Source: Syngnathus acus
Taxonomy: Eukaryota; Chordata; Actinopteri; Syngnathiformes; Syngnathidae
Assembly (NCBI RefSeq): GCF_901709675.1
Contig: NC_051087.1
Span: 2,186,001 to 2,250,000, forward strand
DNA length: 64,000 bases
Direction of reading: 5' to 3'
A program made the position numbers and the translations under genes. Below the pieces are notes generated by a model, which did not search any database, had not been told where the DNA came from, and saw only the letters and a program-made list of their open reading frames with translations. Every line of letters starts with the position of its first letter. Positions within the stretch are counted from its first letter, which is position 1. Shown piece after piece: positions 1 to 12,639 of the stretch.

Positions 1-3000
1 TTGAAAAGAGGCTTCTTCCAAGGCCGGGAAATCACTTAGAATAGATGTTGTTGTGAAGCCTCCTCTGCATCTACCGCAAGTAAGAAATCACTCATTTCCA
101 TCTCACCAAATTCAATTATTATGGCTTTGTAAGGAATAAGCCAAAGTCAAAGTCTGCTTTATTGTCAAATGTCTTAAATTAAATGGATTTTTTTAAATTA
201 AAATAATAATAATAATTAATAATAATAATGATAATAATTAGTTAAGTGGAGCTATTTTTCTATCAATTTAAAACTCTTTGTCCATTGAATAAAAAAGAAA
301 AAGTCCCGAAATATGGAGCCAAAGTGCTCTTTCACCAATGATGAAGTCACAGGCAAGGCAACACAAAGCTGTTAATTAATGATTACATCGCCGGGGACCT
401 CATCTTATGAATAGCCTGTGGATAATTAAAAACCCGGACTTGGACCGCTAAGGACCTTCCGGGACGTCCAAGCGAGGGAATTCACACACAGTACACAACA
501 ATGACAATTTGTGGCGTAATCTGAAGAGAAAGCACACAAGGCCTTGTAAATTTCTACCGCTTGGCCCCCGAAGAGCGTAAATAGAAAAAAAGAATACGTG
601 TAAATGGATATTAAAAGCAATGTTCTCGTCACCGTTGCTGTTTTCACACCGCCCCCCCTTCTTCTCTTTCCTACCTTTCACTTTCCTCCCCGAGGCCACG
701 AAACACTACTTTTACATATATTACCTTTTGATTAATGGAGCCGTATTCATTATTCCGCCCCGTCGCTAATTAGAAAACGCACTCCCGCTAATGATATACA
801 GTCAGAATAATACTTGCCCACGAGGCATTGCCATCGCGTCGGCTTTCACGCTCGCGCGAGCTCTCGGTCCGGGGCGGCGACGCAACTTTTGCGACTCCAT
901 TAGCACGAGAGTCACGGTGTCATTGTTGTCTGTCGTAATGAGGCCCTCTCGTCTCCGGAGAGAGGAGGCTTGATGAGGTACGAGTCGCTCTTAATCAGCG
1001 TGCCGCTATCTGCGTGTGGTGGAGGCCGGCGTGATGTTGCGCATATTTATTGTTTTTCTCCGTAGCATCCAAACAGATATATCGGTATCGTATTTTCAAA
1101 TCCAGTCAACCGACGTGTGTTCGCAATTGAAGGATCTGTCCTTCATCTAATTATTTTTTTTTTGCTGTATTTGTGGTCAAATCAAAGCTATGGCGAATGT
1201 AAAGGTAGTGCTTTGACGCCACCATGAGGTTCACTTCAAAATGAGTTATCTGATAGGAAGAAAATGTGTTTCACTGTCATAACGTTGATGAGGCGAATGC
1301 AATAATAACTCCCTCACGATGAAAAGCCAATATTTGGATTGTCCGTTGTCCAATCACCCTCGTGTGGCTTTACCGGCCCCCTACTGTTCTAAAAGTGAGG
1401 ACCATCCATATCACACCTACTACACACTTTTTCCCCCTACTAATGCAAGCTATTCCCCGCGGCCGCAGCGTGACAGAGGTAATGGCTGGAGGGGTGTGAT
1501 GGAGGCAATGGGTCACAGCATGTTAGCGACAAGGTTACAACAACTTTCGGGGGGGGGGGGGGGGGGGGGCGTTTCGGGTTTGGTGTAGTAACGTAGCAAG
1601 ATCAGCAACAAAGCCGCTCTACAAATTCTGCCAAACCGGTCAGAAACAGACTCCATGAGGTCGGCGTTGCCATTTTTTGGGTCGTAGCCAAACCGGTTCT
1701 GCATTGAAGTCCACCGGAATAGCCTTCGCGGGAACTCCGAGCAGGTGCAAACAGTCGAAAATGACAAAGCGGCTCATTTCCGGGGTCAGCATTTTCGAAG
1801 ATTACCTTATTTTCTCCTTTCCACTCCGTCCGAGCGCCATTAGAGAGCCGTGCGCTGCCATTAGTGTTGTAATGGAGCCTTCTCGTTCCGCTTCGGCCTC
1901 TCTGCTGACCGAGCTCTCTCGTTAAATTATAACGGCCGTGTGATTGCGTCATTGATTCTCATCGGAAATTACATATTCTTCTAAAGTTTGCAAAAAAAAA
2001 GTCGCATTGGACATTGCTGAAAACGAAAACATAAGTCCACAAGTCTGTCAGGAAACGCAGCACCTGCGATGTACTTTTCTTTCTCACTTAGCGCAAATGT
2101 TTGTTTTATAAACTTTGAGCCAAAGTGCTCGCCACAAGATATCATCGTTTTGTGGCAGTTTGGCAAATTCCAGTCGCTTTTTTCGGATTAGGCACGGTCG
2201 TCGGCCGATTGTCTCGTTTCGGGACGATTCTCCGATGGCGAATGTTAACGAGCAGCTGACGGGAAATAAATCACAAGCGATGTCGACTTTGTGCGCCTCC
2301 CGTGGCTCCTGTCAGCCAAAGGTTCTGTGATGGCAAAACCACTTTTTTTATTTTCCTCCGCCCCACCAAGTGTTTGAAAGCCGCCACATTTCCTAACAGC
2401 GTCGGCTTAAAGGCAAACACGGGCAAAGTGACAAGTGGAAAGAGCGCCGCAGTTGACATATTCCCCATCCTTTCAGCGTGTCATCTCACTTTCTCTGGAC
2501 ACCTGATGGATTGTGACAGCCTATATTGGCTCTTTCATATGAAAGAGAATTTAGCCATGAAATGTTAATGAGCTGGAATTTCTTGCCGCGCTTTTATTAC
2601 AGCCCGCCGCTTTTTGAACATTATTCAAAGCAACACGCACAAATTCCACTGTTTGCCATCAATTAATCATGCCTCCTTGTCACCCAAGTAGCTCGCCGCC
2701 TTTAATCAAGAACGGCGCCAGCTCCTTGAGAAGTTGTTGCTTTATGATCACAACAATTACAAACTTAAAGGCGATTATTTGAGTACGTTTATTTGTTTCT
2801 GTCGTGCCCGAGGCGAGGGAGGGCGGGGCACATTTTCTATTTGAGGAGACAGAGGCTAAAGGCTGCTCGGATACTACAATAGAACCCAAAAGTCTTTTGT
2901 TGCCGTGTCCTCAAAAGTTTTCAAATAAACATTCTCAAGTTTAACTTTTATTCCAGACATCAGTCAGACTTGATCAACGTCTAAAAAAAAAATGATCCAT

Positions 3001-4726
3001 CAAAATCGGACAAATAAATTGAGAAGGGTGCTAACATAAAATGTTTTTCCATGTCAGCTATCAAGCCGGAGAGCCATGAATTGTAAAATTTAAGAGAAAA
3101 AAAAATTTCTACATTTCAAAGCCCCTTTTTGGTCAAAGTTTCCACCAACAAACCAAAACGGCCCACTTAATTGGTCTTAATTTTTTTATGATAGACATGG
3201 CCACACAATTTCAGCTCCATCTGTAAAACAGAAATTTGTTTTTTATTCTAAATTTCCCCCCTCCGTTTCTCTTTTAATTTGCCCTCAACAGGCCTCCTCC
3301 AAACTAAAATGGCCTGTTCAATTCCTGACTTGTGATTTTAAGACTTTTTCCTGCGTCCTGTTATATTTTTGAAAAGTTTGAGGTCATACGCGATTCGTTG
3401 CTTCAAGAGACTGCAACCAAACAGCCATTCCAAACTTTTTCTGTCTTTATTTACCACTGATGCGTAGCACACTGGCGGCGGCCCGGGAAGAACAGCCAGC
3501 ACCCCTCAATAAGTGATAGGCTCAGGAAGACGCAACAGTCTGGAGGATTTTCAGGGTCCGTCTAATTAGTTCCCATCAAAAATGTAATTCCTTTTTTTTT
3601 TTTTTCCGGGAATAACGCCGCCGGGGCCGAGTAGCCCAAAGCGAACATACCTGGCCGAGGACAAAATATATATAAATATCTATGAAATAATGAATGAAAA
3701 TCTTGTAACCCGGAGCCATAAGTACATTTATATGCTTGACACGAACACGCCATCAATGGCGGCTCCCGCTTCTAATTGAATCCCTCCGACGTATGTGTAA
3801 TCTTGCCATTAATATGAATGCCGGCCGCGCTTAATATTTCACACTTCTCGTAGATATTGTGAGCGTCTCATACATCCTTCAAGGGCATATTCATTAATAA
3901 ACTTTTTTTTTCTGATACTTTTTGGAGATTTAATAAGCAGGTGAGGAGGAGGATGATGTAGTGCGCTGGAATGTATTTTTACTGGCACCTTATTAACACA
4001 CGGACTCGTGTCATGTTATTTATAATGTGGCAATGTTGGGTTGAGGGATTCGCAAAATTAATATACGGTAAATATGACATGTTTATGTGATTTATTAAAA
4101 TGACTGTAATGGCACAATAGCCACTGGAAAAAGACCCAATAATAGGAGAAAAGATAAAGATCATTTTTGGGATTGTTTCCATTGACAAAATAGTACACTG
4201 CATGATTAAAATATTTTTTTACAGGCATTCAACTTGGTTAAAATCTAAACAAATAACTATTGAAAGTGAAGAGACATTTAAAATATCGTCAGTTAGGCCT
4301 TTTACTTTCATAACAAAATGATAAAATAACACATTTTGGATTTATCAGTTATACAAGAGATGATGTTTTATTGACATATTCAACTTTTTATAAATATGGA
4401 AAAATATGATTCATCTGTCTGGATCATCACAATTAGTGAACAATATACTTATGTATAATTTGCATTTTTCTTTCTCCTTTTTTCATAATTCTTTTGTGAT
4501 CTTTAAGTAATATTACCGAGATTGCACCTTTTAATAAGTAATCCCCTACACTACTGTAGTTACTGTAATTACTTTTATAACACTGCTGCGCAATAGGGAA
4601 TCAATTAAGCGCACAGCATTAATTCCTAGCTTGTTCAATCGAGGGGCCAGTCTGTTTGGATTTGGGCCCTGATGGCTGAGCCCCACCTTTAACAAGGCCG
4701 CCTTGCTCTTGTATCTGACAGTGCCA
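1..4726. other. Non-coding AT-rich intergenic region, no gene recognised
   Basis: No open reading frame here resembles a known protein and none has convincing exon borders. The sequence is AT-rich, with an AAT/ATA microsatellite near 203-238, a 21-base G run at 1549-1569 and many TAAT/ATTA cores (for example 361-425, 740-800, 2500-2680 and 3800-3900). Dense homeodomain-type cores in non-repetitive sequence are typical of developmental enhancers. That reading is inference only; conservation cannot be judged from one sequence. Confidence 0.6.
1549..1569 (+). repeat. Poly-G tract, 21 bases
   Basis: An uninterrupted run of 21 G. It could form a G-quadruplex, and its length is likely to vary or to be mis-sequenced. 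Confidence 0.9.
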
Positions 4727-4746
4727 CCACACACACACACACACAC
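4727..4746 (+). repeat. (CA)n microsatellite
   Basis: About ten CA units in otherwise unique intergenic DNA. Confidence 0.9.
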
Positions 4747-7700
4747 CCTATACATAAATAGAGGGAACGAGAGATCTAAAAAGCCCCCGTCGCAAGTGCC
4801 ATTTGTCTGCAGGTTAACAGAAAGACGAGATATAGGGCGGGCGTGAATAATTCAGGCTCCCACAACACATGCACTTTTGCTTTTCAAGCATGAGTTATAA
4901 TTTAATTAGCAACTTCTGGTGCCTCTGCTGGCCTATTTAAATATTAAAATCTTCCGCCGATCACATTGGATTAGCCGGCGCCGTGAAATTCCCTGAGATG
5001 TCAGTTGTTGTCTCAGCCACCGACTCCCCCCCCTCCCACCCACATCACTTTCACTTCTCCCCGTCTTATCACTCTCGTCGCCGTTTGTTGGCGTCGTCGC
5101 AGTCGACTAGTCCATTAGAGACAAAAGGGGGACGTGTGTTGCGGACCTTGGGGGGGAGGCCTTAATGCAGGGTCGCCGCGTGTTAACACGCGTTGGACCA
5201 GATGTGATTGCGAAAAGGCTGAAGAGGCAACGCTCATTAAGGGATGTCTAAGGTTTATTTATATTTCAACAACAAGGTTTGCTTTATTGCCTCTTTTTTT
5301 TTATAGCTTGCTGGTCGTAAAGAAGGACACCTGTTGGTACTTTGTCATGATAACACGCAATGCAAAACGCCATAGATGAATCAATCGATGCAGAATAAAC
5401 CTTTAAAGTGAATGGTGGGGATTTGAACACACACAGTGCAGCAGCACATGTAGACAGTCAATGTAACACTGCTCATAGGGCAATTTTTCTTTTTTTTTTT
5501 TTTACAACCCCAAATATAAATATTTTTTAAATATATAACTTCTAAGTCAGGCCGCCGCTGCATGCAAAATATGGGAATAACCAACAAAAATCAATACAGG
5601 CTAACTAACTGCGATGTGGAATTCATCAGTCCCCAAAATGCCACTTCATAAAAGTGACCATTTCTCCTGACATTTATGAAATCCTCATTAGCTTTGCGTT
5701 GTTAACTCCGTTTGACTTTTACCCTCACCAACCTTTGTCAGTAAAGCACTTCTCTTTAGATACTGCAACGTCTCTTTGATGAGTCCAGAATGCTGAGGAG
5801 GAGGTGTCGCAACATACAAGCATGTTTACAGCGACATGACATGTTTAAAGCATGTGACGAGGCCTGCATGCGTAGACGCTTCAATATTAAAGCTGACAGT
5901 AAGTCAAACATGACTTAGGAGGTCAAAGTAGAGCGTGAGAGACATTGACTTGCCTTTAAAAAAAGAATGTGAGCGACAAAGAAGACACTAGTGTTTACCT
6001 TATTTCAACAAAGCCAACGTTAAAACAAATCAAGACGTTTCTAGAGGTCACTCTCAACTTTTAAATATTTCCTATACACATTTCGAAGCTAAAAAGATAC
6101 CTAGTAAAGTCCGGTTTACCGCTAACATTAGCCGCTAGTATTAGCTGCCTACTAGCTATTTTGCCTACTAGCTAGCCCCTTATTTTCAAAGGTATTTTTT
6201 GCAAGATAGGCAAATGCATTGTAAAAATCTATTTTAAAATTTGAAAAAAGAAAATATAATTTTTTTGGCACAAACATGCTATCATTTGCCGCATGGAGAT
6301 ACAGTAAAATTTTCTGCCATTGAATATTTTGACTTTAATTTTAAAGCAATTTGGGTGTCCGGGCTAATTTCTTTTTTTTTTTTTCCATTAAGACCCCGCT
6401 CACATTTGCCCGTCTTGTCTCTGTCTGTGGGTAATGAGCTCATCCCCAAGATAACAGTTGAAATACGTCAAAAGGAGCGTCGGGTCGCCACGACGATTAA
6501 TACGGCTTCGGAGGCGAATGTGCCCGGCTTGAATTATTAACCCGGCGTTCCGTTTTGAAAAATGCCGGGTGGGCGCGAGATTTAAAGGGAGTTAATGTTT
6601 CACCATCAAACCATTTTAGGCTAATCTCGCCAGCTGGACGCGTGTGATGAAAACGCAGTTCCTCATCATCTGAGACTGAGTGACGGCGGGTCTTGAGGGG
6701 GTGTCGGAGTGTCTCCTTGCGACTGGCCATTGCTTTTAAGTGGCTGGTGCATTTTTCATGCTCGAGCGGTCGACGGGAATGTCTCGATTAAAGACCTATT
6801 CAAAATGGCGGCGGCGTGGGGGGCCTGAAATATTCATTGGCTATTGCAACGCTACACCACAGAGTGAGTGTTAATTAAGGAAGCAAGCTATACTGTATGC
6901 CGCACTTGGGACGGTGGGGGGGCGGCTGGGGGGCTTTCAACGCAGCCTCATGGCGGAAGATGACTTAAAGGAGAATGACATTCGGCTTTGCCCACACGTC
7001 CCGCCGGACGGCCATTTCTTGGGCTTTATTTTGCTCTGTGCTTTTAGTTGGGAAAATGGAAATGTCTGATTTGATGAGTTGGCTGGAGCATCGTGGATGG
7101 CTATTCAATTGTTCACATGATGATATTAGGTTAAAATTAAAGTTATTTTATATGAATGGGAAAAAAATCATGTCATAAATGGTCTTTTAATGGATTTCTG
7201 GATCTGATTTTTATATTGTATCACGGATTCATTTATTTGCAATTTAAATATTTGCATTTGCATGCAATTTAAAATATAGGATTTTATTTTTTATGATTAT
7301 TTTGGTGCCAATATTTTTGTACATTTGTATCCACACTAGATCAGCATAACTTTGCATACTTTGCCATATTTATAGAGCTTAGTTTTTATTTTTCTGACTT
7401 GACTGATAATTACTTTACATATTTGTTATGGCAGTCCCTGAGAATAATAATCCCTAACTAAACCCTAATCCTAAAATATTTCTTCAAAACTTTTGTCCTA
7501 TTAAAGCCACGCCTGTTCCATCCCAATCCTCCATCCCATCCCTGCCATCCATATGCTTCCCCACCCCCAACAAGCATATCTCCCACGCGTTGACACGCAG
7601 GTGTACACGCCCGCAGGTATCCATCCTTCCTTCCCAGTCTGCTCGGCACGCAAACCGCCCCAAAAAATCAAAGCGACACCTCTCTGGTTTGATATGCCAT

Positions 7701-10700
7701 CAGAGCGAGCGGGAACGGGGTAGGAGGGGGGGGTTGATTTTCTTTAGACGGCAGCGACACGTTTAAGTGCCCAAAAGTCTAAAAATGTCATCAGCGAGCA
7801 GCGAGGCGTAACGACCGTGAGCGTTATACCGACTATACCTTTAAATTATTGAAAGCCGCTTTTGGAATGCCAGAGTGTCGTGGATCAACTGCACCTATGC
7901 AGGGGTCAAGACGGCTGCCGTTCTTAATCTATTCATAAAAATTGGTGCAGCTGCGGCTGATAATTAGAAATCTGTATTTCCGCGGGCAACGCGCATTGCT
8001 AAGTTTGCACCTTGTATTAAAAGCATAATTCTACGACAAAGCCAGTTTAAGGGGGAAAACCTAATGTTATATTAAAGCGGAGTTAATCAGTGCAAGACGA
8101 GATACTTTATTATGCAGCGCAAATCCTTTAATGTGCAAAAAAAAAAAGACACAGGAGCAGATTATTATTATTGGTAGTATGACGACAGGTTAATAAAACT
8201 TTGGCTTTCTTAATTTTTCATACTGGTGAGTGTGTGTTTAAATGTTTAATGAGCCCTTTATGCTCCAGATATTCCAACAAAAAGGTTAATAAGCCCTAAG
8301 ATGGAAGAGCGGGTATATGATAATCGACCCGCAAAAAAAAAGTGCAGCGACATTAAAGAAGCCAAAGGAGCACTGGGGGAAGAAAGAAAAAGACACTTAA
8401 AATGCAGAATAATAATGGCATAAATATATAGAATTTTTCTTTTTTTTTTTTGTACTAATTATTTATATTGCTGAGCAGGACAAATCTATTTACAGAATGT
8501 TGATTTTTCTTTGAGGGACCTAATTAATTATTTGCCCCCAAAATAAAATAAAGATTGTATGGGCGGAGGAGTGAAACAGTCACACAACCTAGTCAGGTTT
8601 GTGGACAAACGGGTATAATAGTTTTGGACTTGTCATTGTGGTGAGTTTGATTTTCATTTTAACTTTTTTTTATTTTTTTATTCCGTTTTCTTTAGCTCCC
8701 CTGTACGTGAATTTCACGGGGCAGCAGCAATATGGCTCCTACGCGCCATATTAGCGTCAAAGTTGCGTGTTACTTGGCGGGAAAGTTAAGAATAAGAAAT
8801 GGAATCGCACCGCATGATGAAAATCTCAGACAATCCCAACTCCACGCAATGCGACCGAGAACTGCGGCGAGTTGTCGGCGTTAAACTTTGATGCCTCTTT
8901 GCCAGCCGAGCGGTAAGAGTAACAATTGTGCGACGTAGCGGTAATAGGCGCAGCAGAAGGAAGCGGGGAATAAGGGGTTGGAAAAATGAGACGAGGGAAG
9001 GGGGGGGGTCGATGGTTAGAAGATAGCGGGGAGAAAGGTTATCTATGATTTAATGCCGATGAGATGAGCCCTGCCGGTTCATGCTGCTGTGATTCAAGTC
9101 AGCGCTCAGGACTTTCAGCTCGTTTCATCATGGTGCTCCTAATGAGGCCCGGGTCTGCTCCCCAATGTACGTTGGAAGGGGGGGGCGATAACAACAGGTC
9201 CTGGAGTAGCTGAGGTTGACTTGGATTTGGGAAAGGGGGTGGGTGTAAAAAGTGGTGGTTGTCGCTCCAGGGCAAGCCACTTTGTCCTGAGGCTGTGTGA
9301 AAAGGTCACTGCCCCTGAAGACTCACCACAGGCAGGCGCTGTAGGGCGTCTGCAGGGGGGAAGGGGGGGGCTTGTTTTGGTGCAAACAGGAAGTGGCAGG
9401 TTAACGGGAGCGTGTCGGCCAAAATGGGTTTTGAGAAATCAAATAGCTAACGCTGACCGTTTCCCTGCAAAAGTTACTTGCACGATAATCAAACGTGTTG
9501 GGACAGTTTGTGTTAGCTTTTAGTTGCTAGCTCATTAGCTAAGCAGTTCTCTTTGCTATGTTTGTCTGTAGCTGCCCTTCAACTTCGCCGTTTTGCGCTC
9601 TCTGGCTAACTAGCTACTTCTCTTTCACGCTAACTATAGTTCCCAATACCTTTAGCTGTCTATTTAGTTTTTTTTGTTTTGTTTTTATTTTTTTTGCTAA
9701 CGTTTCCATAGATATAATTAAACATGTCGCGCATGGCGCTAATGCCTTAGATCTCAGTCAAATCCATCCGGGGGGACACAGTCAAACTGGTCCCCCTAAT
9801 GAGGGGTGGCTCCAGGGGATATGAAAGGCAAAGAACGCTCTGAGTGGGTGGGGCAGGGAGCCTGCTGGTGGGGCGACCTGTCTATTGGCCTTTGTGCAGA
9901 GTTAATGATGCCGCTAATATGTTCTTTTAAAAAAGAGCACACGGTGATTCATGGCTTTCATTAGCGCCCGTGTGCCAGGGTAGACGTCCCGGCCTCGCTT
10001 TCTCTTCCCTGTCGCCGATCACACCCCTCTGTCCAACCCACCCCACTTTTTTTTTTAATGAGTGCCTGGAGATGAGGTGGCACGCTTGACCCTTAATCAT
10101 ATGTGGAGCCGGTGAGGGGGTGAGTCCGGAGGTTTTTTAGGGGAGACGAAGGAGGAAATCGGATGGTTGCTTGTCATCGTTCCGCTTGGGGCTGGGTAAG
10201 AAAGGGTCGCGCAGCATCCGATTTAAAACAACAGCTTCGGGTTTTCCCGGACGTTTTGATCCTGAGCCCTGAGGTCGACATTTTGACAAGAGGTTCGATA
10301 TAGTCGTTCTGCCTGTCCCTTACCCGACATGTTCCATGTTTGAATTTGGTACATGCTCAAATAGAAAAAAAAAAAATCTGAAATACAGTGAAACATGATG
10401 CTTTGGTCTCTTTATACCTCAGATTTTCAGGAAAAAAAAAAAAAGATATTCTTCCTAAATTATAATTACACGTGTTGGACCTAGAGCGTAAAATCCCGCA
10501 TTGCATCTCTCACCTCTGTCAGCCCATCAGGAGGCGGCCGGATAAATAAATGATGTCTAAATTACACACGGACATGCGGTATTTGCGCTCACCGTGCACC
10601 GAATTACACTTGTTTACAAGAGCTAGACAGGTTTTAGACAAGAAAATTTCAATAATTTACTCACCATGTGTCTTGTGGTGTGTGTTGCTTTTTAAAAATG

Positions 10701-12630
10701 TACAGCAGACTGCGTTAAGCAACAAACACACATGCACTGAGTGCAAGCATCCCCAAAAGAAAACCTTTCACTTCATTTTCCAATCTGTCAATTTTTCAGA
10801 GAGAGATTCAGGCCTAAATTTCCAACGCTTCGGGTCGTGACCTTTTGACGTGAGAAACGATCACTGGTGAGATGGAGATAAAAATAAAAGCAGAAATGAA
10901 GCGACCGTACTGAAGGAGGGAAATGTGATTTTGTGCCCTATCATGCATAAAGTGTTGAATAATTAAACTTTACTGGTGGGATGACCTCAGGTAAAACGTG
11001 TTTACTGGTTGTAGGTGAAACCCACATTGCTATCTTGCTACCGAATGTGATATTTCTCTTTCTAATTTCTAACTTACTGGCTAGCTTCAACTTAGCCAAC
11101 AATCTAGTTTACTTATCTCAGCTAGCTGTCAAGCCAGCTAGTCTGTTATCATAAAAGCTAGGTCGCTATCGCTTTAATTTCTTGAAAGCTGTTGAAAAAA
11201 TATATATTGAAAAAAATAGATTGAAAATCAGTATCTGCTTTACTGGTGAAACTCCACCGCCTTCCCGGAACACTCGTCGTAAACAGGATGCGAGAAAACG
11301 GTAGCGCGGCTCGCTAATTCGCCGTAGCGCCTCTCTCGCGGCCTTCTCTCCAGTTCAAAGCGCCACGATGCTAATGAAGGTTCCCGTTTACAAAGAGAAG
11401 CTTATGTAAATGTTACCTCTCCAGATGTGCCAAATAGCGCTCGCATAGCGCTAGCCCCGAGCCGCGACTAACGTTAGTTAGCACGGAGACAAACCTTTGC
11501 GCCCACGGGGCCTGCCGCCCGAAAATCAATGTGTCTAATGAAATTTTGCCACGCGTTCTAATGAAGCAGCAGCCAATTTGCATTTGAAAGTGAAAAATAA
11601 GGAAAATAGGTTCATTTTACAGCTACGTGTTATTTATTGTGTCCTTTTTAATGTGTAGCTTGCGCTCCTATTGGACCAGATTCTTTTTTTTCCAAACCAT
11701 TTGACTCTCTTCAAAATGATACAACTTAAAATGATAACTTTTAATCTTCAAGAACATTTTAAATTTGGACCCTCATGTTTCTTCCGAATGGTGCTTGTTG
11801 TCGGGTAAACTTTTCTCAGTGAACATCAGCTAACTTTAGCGGCGTGAACTCAACCCTCCACGTTATTGACACCATTAAATGTGTAACGGTGTTAACGCCG
11901 CAATGATGTACGCCTCCAACGTTAAACACCCTCTCCCCGGAGGTCCTGCTCCTTTCATGTACTGTAAATACCGCAAAGTCGCTATGCTGGCAGGAGATGT
12001 TCAAGTTCCAGGCAAATGTACGGCAGGCAGGCAAACCTCGCCTCCAGCAAGACTGAAAGTGAGCATCAGAGTAAAACAGTTGTTGACTTTGTTTGAACGT
12101 CAGCGTGTCAAAGCCCGCCTTGGGGGAACGCATCGCCGCCTCTCGACATGTGACAAAGACTCGCATGAATAACAATGTCATTTTCTCACATACACTTCTC
12201 CTTTTCGTCTTCGACGCAGCCCCGCCGACAACCTCTCGTCCCCCTTTTTTTTTTTAGCGCTCCTCTCCAATTATTCATATGCGCTTTGAAAGTTTGGGCG
12301 TCGCGCCCCGGATCGACGGTGACACACAAACTGCATTATCCTCGCCGTAAACTAACTTGCGCCGAGTTCATGTGTTTTTAATTGCACCAGTTGGGGACGC
12401 AGATGCGGGCACAGATGTGACGAAGGGTGGCGGAGATCGGCGCTCTTAAGTGGTTCTTACGTGGACACGACAAGAGTTACAAGTCATAGAGAAATGATAC
12501 AAAAAGATGCTTTTGTAAAACTTTGTAGATCTGTGGCAGTTCTTCAAATCAAAAATCCTGTTTGGTGAGGAGTCAAACAATGATGTGGATATGAAAGTGC
12601 ATTTTCACTTTTTGTTACGGTTACAGAAAG
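4747..12630. other. Non-coding intergenic region, no gene recognised
   Basis: No coding exon was recognised. Visible content is homopolymer runs, a pyrimidine-rich patch near 7500-7630, G-rich runs near 9000-9370, and three patches crowded with GCTA/TAGC words (6118-6180, 9505-9650 and 11030-11165). Islands such as 7780-8110 and 8690-8960 are less repetitive and could be regulatory, but this is not demonstrable from sequence alone. Confidence 0.55.
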
Positions 12631-12639
12631 TCACATTTT

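Noticed and set aside
7454-7476. Telomere-like CCCTAA words
   Set aside because: Only two or three imperfect units; too short for an interstitial telomere despite the telomere link of ZNF827.
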